From positions 1 to 7,754 of the forward strand of contig CAVIJY010000070.1 of assembly GCA_963643215.1 (NCBI GenBank): DNA of 7,754 nucleotides, in the 5' to 3' direction. Both the position numbers and the translations under genes were made by a program. Source of the stretch: Darwinimomas sp963643215 (lineage in GTDB: Bacteria; Bacillota; Clostridia; Lachnospirales; Lachnospiraceae). The notes beneath the pieces were generated by a model. That model saw only the letters and a list, made by a program, of their open reading frames with translations, did no database searches and was not told the origin of the DNA. Below, piece after piece: positions 1 through 6,346 of the stretch. Each line of letters starts with the position of its first letter. Within the stretch, counting starts at the first letter, position 1.

Positions 1-16
1 ATCGCATGGCACTTCG

Positions 17-43
17 TAAACCGCTCCCGCTTTGCGGCAGCGG
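17..43 (-). terminator. Possible intrinsic terminator after codY
   Basis: Reading the minus strand, four bases after the codY stop codon there is a GC-rich hairpin. CCGCT (39-43) pairs with AGCGG (21-25), followed by a G-G mismatch, then CCGC pairs with GCGG around an AAA loop (31-33). The 3' side runs into only TTTAC (16-20), so the U tract is short. Position and stem strength fit a rho-independent terminator ending codY transcription. The weak U tract leaves open partial read-through into whatever lies left of the window. Confidence 0.5.
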
Positions 44-46
44 AAC

Positions 47-811
47 TCAGTGCTCAGCTATGCTCTCGTATATGGAATCATTGAGTATCTTGATAAATGT
101 TCCCTTCATTCCGGAGGAGCGGCTCTCTATGATGCCGGCGCTTTCCAGCTTTCTGAGCGCATTTACTATGACGGATCTTGTGATCCCGGCCTTGTCGGCC
201 ACCTTGCTGGCTATGATTATGCCCTCTTTCGTCTTGAGCTCCTCGAGAATATTGCGTACCGCGTCTATCTCGGATACGCTCAGAGAGGCAACCGCCGACT
301 TCGCGATCTGCTGCTGGCGCAGCTCATAGGCCTCTTCTTCGTTGATGCTCCGCAAGAGCTCCAGTCCCACAACCGCGGTTCCGTACTCTGCCAGAATGAT
401 ATCCTCTATATCAAAGCGCTGCTCTCTTCGATATATAACCATGGTTCCGAGCCTGTCGCCGGAGATGATGATGGGACTTACTATCGCCTCATACTGTTTT
501 GATGTTTCCTCCGAAAATCCCAGCGTCGTCAGACTGACATTCTCCTTTGTGGACAGTATATCAAGAAATCTGCTTGCAAGCGACGCGTCTATCAGCTCTC
601 CCTTAGCATCCGGTATCAGCTCGGACAGACCGTAGCCCTCGTCATTGCGGTAATGTCCGACGATCTTGCCCTTTCTGCTGATCACGAGAACATTGGCTGC
701 CATAATCTGTCCCATGACCCGGCATATATCATCGAAGGCGAATCTGTTTGAGTTGTTGTTGTGCAGCAGCTGATTGATCTTTCTGGTCTTATCAAGTAAC
801 TGTATGCTCAT
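47..811 (-). CDS. codY: CodY, GTP- and amino-acid-sensing global transcriptional regulator
   Basis: This is a 254-residue cytoplasmic dimeric DNA-binding protein, close to the ~259 residues usual for CodY. Members repress or activate many nutrient genes when GTP and branched-chain amino acids are plentiful. The N-terminal GAF-type ligand domain covers roughly residues 1-155, with family landmarks KTRKINQLL (8-16), NVLVISRKGKIVG (40-52), GDRLGT (118-123) and ILAEYGTAVVG (139-149). A linker leads to the C-terminal winged HTH (about 165-254). There ASKVADKAGITRSVIVNALR (201-220) and the following KLESAGIIESRS are nearly identical to what I recall of Bacillus CodY, and GMKGT follows. The start is set at 811 because GGAGG lies five bases upstream and MSIQLLDKTRKI is the family-type N-terminus; a longer frame reaches 856 but adds 15 unconserved residues. 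It lies downstream of topA, with its own promoter in the 95-bp gap. The ligand-pocket stretch around residues 55-105 differs from Bacillus. Confidence 0.96.
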   Translation of the reverse strand: MSIQLLDKTRKINQLLHNNNSNRFAFDDICRVMGQIMAANVLVISRKGKIVGHYRNDEGYGLSELIPDAKGELIDASLASRFLDILSTKENVSLTTLGFSEETSKQYEAIVSPIIISGDRLGTMVIYRREQRFDIEDIILAEYGTAVVGLELLRSINEEEAYELRQQQIAKSAVASLSVSEIDAVRNILEELKTKEGIIIASKVADKAGITRSVIVNALRKLESAGIIESRSSGMKGTFIKILNDSIYESIAEH

Positions 812-816
812 TTCTT

Positions 817-821
817 CCTCC
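817..821 (-). promoter_or_regulatory. codY ribosome binding site
   Basis: GGAGG on the minus strand, five bases (AAGAA) before the ATG at 809-811. It decides the codY start against the in-frame ATG at 854-856, which has no comparable site close upstream and lies inside the likely transcript leader. Confidence 0.8.
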
Positions 822-850
822 GTCTTGGCAAAGCACCCATACCATCGATT

Positions 851-867
851 GCACAAAAGTGCGAACC
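851..867 (-). promoter_or_regulatory. Small hairpin in codY leader
   Basis: The minus strand has GCAC TTTT GTGC with flanking TT/AA pairs interrupted by one bulged G. It lies just downstream of the predicted transcription start and about 40 bases before the codY ATG. There is no U tract, so it is unlikely to terminate topA transcription. It could be a leader stem or a protein site; nothing in the sequence decides which. Confidence 0.25.
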
Positions 868-877
868 AACCAGATGA

Positions 878-906
878 ATCATAGCATAATTGTCAGACAA
901 TAGCAA
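878..906 (-). promoter_or_regulatory. Candidate codY promoter (extended -10)
   Basis: On the minus strand TTGCTA (901-906) and TATGAT (878-883) are separated by exactly 17 bases. TGC directly before the -10 makes an extended -10 element. The -35 box begins at the base next to the topA stop codon (907-909). Predicted transcription start is near 871, giving a leader of about 60 bases. codY can therefore be transcribed separately from topA, although no terminator is visible between them. Confidence 0.55.
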
Positions 907-2982
907 TTACTTGTCTTTATTATCTTGAATACTTTCGCGATATCCGCAGATTTTATCCGAACAAACTATATTTTTACCTTTAATTACCATGAATTTGCCG
1001 CATTTCGGACAGAGGCGTCCGCTGGGACGATCCCATGATATAAAATCGCAGTCCGTGTTGCTGCAGCCGTAGAATATACGCCCCTTCTTGCTCTTTTTGA
1101 TGATGACATCCTGCCCGCAGATTGGACAGGCAACGCCGATCTTCTCGAGATACGGCTTGATTGTCCTGCACTCGGGAAATCCCGGACATGCCAGAAACTT
1201 TCCGTAGGGCCCGTACTTTATGACCATTCTTCTGCCGCAGTTAGGGCATATCTCATCGCTTTCCTCATCCGCCACCTTTATATGCTCCAGCTCCTTTTCG
1301 GCCTTTTCGAGCGAAGTCTTGAAGCCCGGATAAAAATCGCGTATGACATCCTTCCATGCCATCTCGCCGTCGGCAACCTTGTCAAGTCTCGCCTCCATGC
1401 CCGCAGTAAATCCTACATCAACAATATCCTCAAACTGCTCTTTCATGATATTGTTGACCACCTGTCCCAGCTCCGTCACATAAAGATTCTTCTTTTCTCT
1501 TGTGATATAGCGGCGCGTCAGTATAGTAGTGATGGTAGGCGCATATGTGGACGGACGGCCTATTCCGTTCTCCTCCAGCGCTCTTACAAGCGAAGCCTCC
1601 GTATAGTGCGCGGGAGGCTGTGTGAAATGCTGCAGCTTTTCTATCTTCTTCAGGCGTGGATGCTGCCCCTCCTTCAGGCTCTGCAGCTGCTGGCTGTCCG
1701 GCGCATCGTCCTCGTCCTTATATACCGACATGAAGCCGTCAAATACAAGCTTGGCTCCGGATGCGGTAAATCTGTATCCCGCCATGTCTATCTTCGCGCT
1801 GACCGCCTCATAGACCGCCGGCTTCATGCGGCTTGCCACAAATCTCCGCCATATCAGCTGATAAAGTCTGAACAGATCTCTGCTCAGGCTGTCCTTGACC
1901 ATCACAGGAGCAAGTGTGACATCAGTAGGACGGATAGCCTCATGTGCATCCTGAATATTGCCGCCTTTTCTGGCTCCCTGAGCCGCCTCGCCTGCATACC
2001 TGTCTCCGTAGGCGCTTTTGATATATGCCCTTGCCGCACTGTCTGCATCATCCGATATTCGGGTGGAGTCTGTTCTGAGATATGTGATAAGAGCGACAGT
2101 TCCCCTGCCCTTTATATCTACGCCCTCATACAGCTCCTGTGCCAGCCGCATGGTCTTCTGTGTAGGAAATCCCAGCGCCTTGCCGGCCTCCTGCTGCATG
2201 GTCGATGTCGTGAACGGAAGCGGTGCCTTGCGCACACGCTCAGAGGGTACCACCTCGGTCACGACAGGCTGAGCCCCGTCTATGTCGTTCAGTATGCTCT
2301 GCGCCTGCGCCTCGTTTGTAATCTTTATCTTTTTGCCGTCAGTCGTTCCGTAAAAGCTTGCCTTAAAGGTCTTTTTATCTTCTCCGACCATATCGGCCTC
2401 TATGGTCCAGTACTCCTGCGGGATAAATGCCGCTATCTCGTCCTCTCTGTCGCATATCATTCGCAGCGCCACCGACTGCACGCGACCGGCCGAAAGACCC
2501 CGCTTTACCTTTGCCCACAGGATCGGGCTTATCTGATACCCCACCAGACGATCCAGCACTCTTCTGGCCTGCTGAGCATCCACCAGATTCTCATTGATAG
2601 CCCTCGGATTCTTGATCGCCTCGGTGACGGCCTTTTTGGTGATCTCATTGAAGCTGATGCGGCTCACGCGCTCATCATCATCCAGCTTGAGCGCCTTGAC
2701 CAGATGCCAGCTTATAGCCTCTCCCTCGCGATCAGGGTCGGTTGCAAGATATATCTTATCCGCCGCCTTGGCCTCCTTGCGCAGCTTGGCAAGCAAATCC
2801 CCCTTGCCGCGGATGGTTATATAGTCTACATCGAAATCATTATCAACATCTATGCCGAGCCTGCTTTTAGGCAGATCCCTTACATGTCCCTGGGACGCGT
2901 CGACCGTATATCCCGTCCCCAGATATTTCTTTATCGTCTTCACCTTTGCAGGCGACTCGACGATGATAAGCTTTTTTGCCAT
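907..2982 (-). CDS. topA: DNA topoisomerase I (type IA)
   Basis: 691 residues, a normal length for Firmicutes TopA. The enzyme cuts one DNA strand through a 5'-phosphotyrosine link and relaxes negative supercoils behind RNA polymerase. The Toprim domain spans about residues 1-112, with the acidic metal-binding residues in VESPAKVKTI (Glu9) and TDPDREGE (Asp82, Asp84, Glu86). RGLSAGRVQSVALR (161-174) and DAHEAIRPTD (345-354) are conserved core motifs. The catalytic tyrosine is Tyr301 in ITYLRTDSTR, with Arg303 beside it. The C-terminus has three four-cysteine zinc ribbons: Cys579/582/599/605, Cys619/622/640/645 and Cys658/661/674/679. All are complete. The start is supported by AGGAG eight bases upstream and by MAKKLIIVESPAK being the family N-terminus. 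It lies downstream of the DUF1576-type gene and upstream of codY, same strand, with a likely promoter of its own. Confidence 0.98.
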   Translation of the reverse strand: MAKKLIIVESPAKVKTIKKYLGTGYTVDASQGHVRDLPKSRLGIDVDNDFDVDYITIRGKGDLLAKLRKEAKAADKIYLATDPDREGEAISWHLVKALKLDDDERVSRISFNEITKKAVTEAIKNPRAINENLVDAQQARRVLDRLVGYQISPILWAKVKRGLSAGRVQSVALRMICDREDEIAAFIPQEYWTIEADMVGEDKKTFKASFYGTTDGKKIKITNEAQAQSILNDIDGAQPVVTEVVPSERVRKAPLPFTTSTMQQEAGKALGFPTQKTMRLAQELYEGVDIKGRGTVALITYLRTDSTRISDDADSAARAYIKSAYGDRYAGEAAQGARKGGNIQDAHEAIRPTDVTLAPVMVKDSLSRDLFRLYQLIWRRFVASRMKPAVYEAVSAKIDMAGYRFTASGAKLVFDGFMSVYKDEDDAPDSQQLQSLKEGQHPRLKKIEKLQHFTQPPAHYTEASLVRALEENGIGRPSTYAPTITTILTRRYITREKKNLYVTELGQVVNNIMKEQFEDIVDVGFTAGMEARLDKVADGEMAWKDVIRDFYPGFKTSLEKAEKELEHIKVADEESDEICPNCGRRMVIKYGPYGKFLACPGFPECRTIKPYLEKIGVACPICGQDVIIKKSKKGRIFYGCSNTDCDFISWDRPSGRLCPKCGKFMVIKGKNIVCSDKICGYRESIQDNKDK

Positions 2983-2994
2983 TCAAATCTCTCC

Positions 2995-3028
2995 TGCGGA
3001 TCTCGTCTGAAGCTGCGAGGTGTCCGCA
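2995..3028 (-). promoter_or_regulatory. Stem-loop in topA leader abutting the Shine-Dalgarno
   Basis: On the minus strand TGCGGA (3023-3028) pairs with TCCGCA (2995-3000). Inside it CTCG (3016-3019, read on the minus strand) pairs with CGAG (3002-3005) around a ten-base loop. The last A of the outer 3' arm is also the first A of the topA AGGAG (2991-2995), so the folded stem would sit directly against the ribosome binding site. It could modulate translation or mRNA stability. No U run follows on the minus strand, so it does not look like a terminator. Confidence 0.4.
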
Positions 3029-3086
3029 TTTTCATATAAATATTTCCGAGCCCGCCTTTTATCCCCGGCGAAGCCAAATCGCACAT

Positions 3087-3115
3087 ACCATACAACATTT
3101 TATAAGCATTGACAA
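3087..3115 (-). promoter_or_regulatory. Candidate topA promoter
   Basis: On the minus strand TTGTCA (3110-3115, five of six consensus bases) and TATGGT (3087-3092, four of six) are separated by exactly 17 bases. The -35 box begins four bases after the stop codon of the upstream DUF1576-type gene. Start of transcription is expected near 3080, giving a leader of about 100 bases before the topA ATG. Confidence 0.5.
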
Positions 3116-3118
3116 GAA

Positions 3119-4471
3119 TCAGCTTTGTGAAGACTTTGCGAATATCCTGTCGCTTATATCAAAGAATATCGCCATGACAGATGCCACGATCCCGGTCGTA
3201 AAGCCGCTGTTGTAGAGCATCAGACCTCCATGAAATATGGACATATGCGGAACAAGAAATGAGCACATGATTCCCGCGACGATGCCCTGCACCCGGCCGC
3301 GACGCAGCACCACAGGACACATCCCTATGGCAAATGCGATACTGCTGAGGTTGCTTTGCACTGCCGGATGCCATACTCCGGATGTGACTGCTCTTATGCC
3401 CGCCAGCGCCATATATCCTGCGATGATAGGCCATGTACAGGCCGGAGTTTCGCTTCCTGACGCAAAAGACATGGAGGCGATCAGCGCTCCCGTCGTCATC
3501 CCCGTAAATCCCGCTCCCGCTGCCGACATATCCGTCAGTATAAAGAAATCATACACTGCCAGCATGAACAGTCCGGATATGCCTGTGTTGATGATGCAAA
3601 GTGCCTCTCCGTATTTTTCCAGAAGATTGCCTGATCTGTTGAAGAAAAGCTCCCGATAGCCCTTCATGCTTTTGCCGTTGAGCATTATCCCCCATATGAC
3701 TGTAGCAAGGCACATGGTCACCATCATGACATTTATGAATCCGAAATATGAATTGGAATAGCTTGAATAGATCAGATTGTCGTGAGTTAAAGCATACGGC
3801 ATATCATGCCCGAACACCTCATACAGGACAAAATACAGCAGCACGGCCAGCATTCCTCCCCCTGCTCCTGCATTAAATAATGTATATCCCCGGTTCAGTC
3901 TCAGACTGAGCTTTAAAAATTCCGGAAACAGCACTCCTATGACAAGGCTTACCGCTATGACTATGGCAAATGCCTCAACCGTAACTATGGGATTGGACGC
4001 ATCAAACTCTCCCAGCGTATATCGAAACATCAGCTCGCTGACCAGCGGTCCGAAGCAGCTGGCCATGATGCATGTATAAAGATGATCCTTTACATCTCCG
4101 GTTCTTATCGCAAAGAATATGGCGGTTCCTATGGCGCACGGCCATATATTCAATATACTTTTTCCAAGTGTGCCATGCCCTATCACAAGGAAAAATGCAG
4201 CTATCATGGCTGAATTGAACTCCGAACCTATGAATCCGGCTGCGAGCACCACCGCCATGCCGCACAGCCCTGTGTTCACCAGCGCAGCGCCGAGGCTTGC
4301 ATAGGCGAAGTAATCCGCCGACTTGTCCGGGCTCAGCATGATATACATGAGATCCGACACCAGCCGCTGCGTCTGACCCATGTAAAAGGAAGCGATGATG
4401 CCCGCCGCCATCAGCCCCAGCGACCAGTAAATGCACAGTTTCCTCATATTGGTGTGCAGTATCTTCTTCAT
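3119..4471 (-). CDS. DUF1576-type polytopic membrane protein of unknown function
   Basis: 450 residues, strongly hydrophobic, with roughly 12 to 14 likely membrane segments (for example about 13-31, 58-80, 104-122, 165-183, 196-216, 242-262, 289-312, 344-360, 394-408, 414-436) and a short charged N-terminus. It resembles the DUF1576 family of Firmicutes membrane proteins, recognised from GKSILNIWP (103-111) and RGYTLFNAG (194-202). The two halves are related. VNTGLCG (65-71) matches INTGISG (294-300); NIWPCAIG (108-115) matches CTWPIIAG (345-352); GYTLFNAG (195-202) matches GLMLYNSG (416-423), each pair followed by Gly-rich helices. Such duplication is common in transporters, so a transport role is inferred, with substrate unknown. 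GGGAG nine bases before the ATG supports the start. It is transcribed towards topA and away from comM. An uncharacterised permease family other than DUF1576 is possible. Confidence 0.85.
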   Translation of the reverse strand: MKKILHTNMRKLCIYWSLGLMAAGIIASFYMGQTQRLVSDLMYIMLSPDKSADYFAYASLGAALVNTGLCGMAVVLAAGFIGSEFNSAMIAAFFLVIGHGTLGKSILNIWPCAIGTAIFFAIRTGDVKDHLYTCIMASCFGPLVSELMFRYTLGEFDASNPIVTVEAFAIVIAVSLVIGVLFPEFLKLSLRLNRGYTLFNAGAGGGMLAVLLYFVLYEVFGHDMPYALTHDNLIYSSYSNSYFGFINVMMVTMCLATVIWGIMLNGKSMKGYRELFFNRSGNLLEKYGEALCIINTGISGLFMLAVYDFFILTDMSAAGAGFTGMTTGALIASMSFASGSETPACTWPIIAGYMALAGIRAVTSGVWHPAVQSNLSSIAFAIGMCPVVLRRGRVQGIVAGIMCSFLVPHMSIFHGGLMLYNSGFTTGIVASVMAIFFDISDRIFAKSSQS

Positions 4472-4502
4472 AAAGTTCGGCTCCCGTAAATTTATGGTTA
4501 AT

Positions 4503-4532
4503 AGATTAGCATGCTTCCCGAGCGGCTGTCAT
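4503..4532 (-). promoter_or_regulatory. Candidate promoter of the DUF1576-type gene
   Basis: On the minus strand ATGACA (4527-4532, five of six bases) and TAATCT (4503-4508) are 18 bases apart. TGC before the -10 gives an extended -10 that may compensate for the poor hexamer. It would give a leader of about 25 bases. This is a weak prediction. Confidence 0.35.
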
Positions 4533-4595
4533 CATTTTTGTTTTGCGAATTTCGGCTGCGATTTTAGGCATCAACACCTGAACCTACGGTTACTC

Positions 4596-4627
4596 GGATT
4601 GTTTCGTGTTTCGCACTCCCACAATCC
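4596..4627. repeat. Imperfect hairpin (inverted repeat) in the divergent gap
   Basis: GGATTGT (4596-4602) and ACAATCC (4621-4627) are perfect 7-base inverted repeats with 18 bases between them. The interior contains GTG (4606-4608) facing CAC (4614-4616). A second small stem, AACC/GGTT, lies at 4581-4591 just to the left. Neither is followed by a clear U run. Possible roles are a regulator site, a folded RNA element or part of a dispersed repeat. Confidence 0.4.
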
Positions 4628-4654
4628 TGTCTCAATCCGCTTATGGCGTCATGC

Positions 4655-4683
4655 TTGCATTATCCTTCTGTTCCTTCTATACT
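4655..4683 (+). promoter_or_regulatory. Candidate comM-dprA promoter
   Basis: TTGCAT (4655-4660) and TATACT (4678-4683, five of six bases) are separated by exactly 17 bases. Transcription would start near 4690, leaving a leader of about 75 bases before comM that contains the CodY-box-like motifs. The -35 match is only the TTG core. Confidence 0.45.
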
Positions 4684-4703
4684 TTATTCATTCAGTGAAT
4701 CCT

Positions 4704-4728
4704 GTTTTTCTGTAATTTTCTGCCATAT
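4704..4728 (+). promoter_or_regulatory. Possible tandem CodY-box-like motif upstream of comM
   Basis: Two overlapping 15-base windows, 4704-4718 and 4714-4728, each match 11 of 15 positions of the published CodY box (AATTTTCWGAAAATT). Both contain TTTTCTG (4706-4712 and 4716-4722), giving a direct repeat with a 10-base period. Overlapping CodY motifs are known from Bacillus subtilis. The site would lie just downstream of the predicted comM transcription start. The match is moderate and the region is T-rich, so chance is a real possibility. That codY is also in the window gives no independent support. Confidence 0.3.
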
Positions 4729-4765
4729 CTGTTTTGCCGCTCCGACATGAGAAACGGACAATTTC

Positions 4766-6346
4766 ATGCTAAGTAAAGTTACATCCGCCGGCCTTATCGG
4801 AATCGACGGCTTCATGGTACGCATAGAAGCCGATGTAAGCGACGGGATACCCGGCATCAACATGATCGGTCTTCTCTCATCCGAGGTAAGAGAGGCCGGC
4901 GACCGTGTGAGAACCGCCGCTGCCAACTCCGGCTTCGGGCGCAGCATCCGCAAGGTCACCATCAATCTCTCACCGGCCAACATACGCAAGGAGGGCTGCG
5001 GATATGATCTGGCCATCGCCGCTGCCTATCTGCGATCCGGAGGCGTGATAAAGCCCGACGCAAGCGACAGGCTCATCTCTGACAGTGTCTTCATAGGCGA
5101 GCTCTCTCTCGGGGGCGATGTGCTTCCGGTAAACGGAGTCCTCTCAATGGCCATGGCCGCATGGAAAGCCGGATATGCCAATATATTTGTCCCCATGGCC
5201 AATGTCTGTGAGGCCGCAGCCATAGACGGCATACATACCTACGGCATCGGTACTTTGAGTGAGCTCGTAGGCATATTGAATCACGATCTTCCGCTGCCTC
5301 CCGCGGCCGTATACGCTGATGATCCCATGCTTTTTTATGACGATAAGGATTTTTCCGATATACACGGACAGGATATGGTCAAGCGCGCTGCCGTCATTGC
5401 TGTCTGCGGACGGCATAATATACTTTTCATAGGACCTCCGGGCACAGGCAAGACCATGATCGCATCCCGGATTCCGACCATCATGCCGCTCATGACAAAG
5501 CAGGAGCGCATCCGCGTATCCATGGTTTACTCTGTCTGCGGCCAGCTTCCAAAGAAGCATCTTCTGCTCGCCCGGCGCCCCTTCAGAAGCCCTCACCATA
5601 CCATCTCCTCCGTGGCTCTCTCCGGCGGCGGCAATACTCCGCGCCCCGGAGAGATCAGCATGGCTACTGGAGGCGTTCTGTTTCTTGACGAGCTCGCCGA
5701 GTTTCGTCCCGCAGCCATAGATGCGCTTCGCCAGCCGATGGAATCAAAAAAGGTCATGATATCCCGTGTATATGCCTCAGCCGAATATCCCGCGGACTTC
5801 ATGCTTGTCGCTGCTACCAATCCCTGCAAATGCGGCTTTTATCCGGATCTTGAGCGCTGCAGATGCACGGCTTCGGAGGTTCGGACATATCTCGGCCGCA
5901 TAAGCAAACCCATCCTTGATCGAATCGACATATCTGTAGAGACCGCATTGCCGAGATATCATGAGCTCAGCAGCAAAGGAGACGGAGAAAAAAGCGAGAA
6001 TATACGGCGCAGAGTAGAGCATGTCATCGATATACAGAAGCGGCGCTTTGACGGTCTTTGCATCAGCTACAATTCGGAGATGAATGCCGGGCATATAGCG
6101 CAGTTCTGTCAGCTGAATGACGCGGATCAGAGCTTCATTCAGGCACTCTATGAGAAGAAGGGGATGAGCGCCCGCGGGCTGCACAAGATACTCAGGGTTG
6201 CCCGAACCATAGCCGACTATGAGGACAGCGCCGATATAGAGCATGAGCATCTCGCCGAGGCTGTGTCCTATCGCCTGTTTGACGACCGGTACCAGAAAGG
6301 AGGACCCCGCATTGAATACGGATCGCAGAGTACTTTCATCCGATGA
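4766..6346 (+). CDS. comM: ComM/YifB family Mg-chelatase-like AAA+ ATPase
   Basis: 526 residues, typical for YifB/ComM (about 500-510). ComM homologues are hexameric AAA+ helicases that promote branch migration during natural transformation in Gram-negatives; the role in clostridia is less clear. The N-terminal Lon-S16/ChlI-like domain covers about residues 1-170 and starts with the family signature MLSKVTSAGLIGIDG. The AAA+ core has Walker A GPPGTGKT (223-230), the diagnostic RPFRSPHHT (271-279), Walker B VLFLDE (304-309), a four-cysteine cluster Cys354/356/365/367 in NPCKCG and CRC, and ILDRIDI (383-389). The C-terminal helical lid has GLHKILRVARTIADYE (471-486). The ATG at 4766 is the first possible start after an in-frame TGA at 4748, and fits the family N-terminus, but only a weak ribosome binding site precedes it. 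The 3' end overlaps dprA. All key residues are present. Confidence 0.96.
   Translation: MLSKVTSAGLIGIDGFMVRIEADVSDGIPGINMIGLLSSEVREAGDRVRTAAANSGFGRSIRKVTINLSPANIRKEGCGYDLAIAAAYLRSGGVIKPDASDRLISDSVFIGELSLGGDVLPVNGVLSMAMAAWKAGYANIFVPMANVCEAAAIDGIHTYGIGTLSELVGILNHDLPLPPAAVYADDPMLFYDDKDFSDIHGQDMVKRAAVIAVCGRHNILFIGPPGTGKTMIASRIPTIMPLMTKQERIRVSMVYSVCGQLPKKHLLLARRPFRSPHHTISSVALSGGGNTPRPGEISMATGGVLFLDELAEFRPAAIDALRQPMESKKVMISRVYASAEYPADFMLVAATNPCKCGFYPDLERCRCTASEVRTYLGRISKPILDRIDISVETALPRYHELSSKGDGEKSENIRRRVEHVIDIQKRRFDGLCISYNSEMNAGHIAQFCQLNDADQSFIQALYEKKGMSARGLHKILRVARTIADYEDSADIEHEHLAEAVSYRLFDDRYQKGGPRIEYGSQSTFIR
6297..6303 (+). promoter_or_regulatory. dprA ribosome binding site inside comM
   Basis: AAGGAGG lies within the last codons of comM, eight bases before an in-frame TTG at 6312. 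It is the strongest Shine-Dalgarno in the window. It points to the TTG rather than the ATG at 6243 as the dprA start, and it implies translational coupling with comM. Confidence 0.8.

Larger units (their letters stand above)
4472..4765. other. Divergent intergenic region between the membrane protein gene and comM
   Basis: This 294-bp gap holds candidate promoters for both flanking genes and a middle block (about 4508-4660) with several small inverted repeats. They are AGCATGCT (4508-4515), AACC-TAC-GGTT (4581-4591), and GGATTGT (4596-4602) facing ACAATCC (4621-4627) with a GTG/CAC mini-stem inside. CATGCTT occurs twice in direct orientation (4510-4516 and 4650-4656). ATTCA-G-TGAAT (4690-4700) is an 11-base palindrome. 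No convincing gene lies here: an open frame on the plus strand reaches 4715 but begins inside the opposite gene and has no ribosome binding site. The block may be a remnant or a dispersed intergenic repeat. Confidence 0.5.

Noticed and set aside
32..502. Plus-strand open frame opposite codY
   Set aside because: It is the codon-aligned antisense shadow of codY with no family resemblance and no ribosome binding site.
812..856. Upstream extension of codY by 15 codons
   Set aside because: The extension MCNRWYGCFAKTEEE is unlike CodY N-termini, and GGAGG five bases before 811 explains initiation there.
1282..3039. A 585-codon open frame on the plus strand opposite topA
   Set aside because: Its codons lie exactly opposite topA codons. 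In that register stops arise only from TTA, CTA and TCA codons of topA, which this genome uses rarely. The translation shows no domain character and topA is unmistakable.
4542..4627. tRNA-like reading of the minus strand (GGTTCAGG resembling a T arm)
   Set aside because: No acceptor, anticodon and D-arm pairing can be assembled around it.
4431..4715. A 94-codon plus-strand frame covering most of the divergent gap
   Set aside because: It begins inside the opposite membrane protein gene, has no ribosome binding site, ends within the predicted comM leader and has no recognisable domain. It is kept only as a hint that the gap sequence is unusual.
6243..6311. Upstream extension of dprA from the ATG inside comM
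   Set aside because: No Shine-Dalgarno precedes the ATG and the added residues look like out-of-frame comM sequence; the TTG at 6312 has an ideal site.
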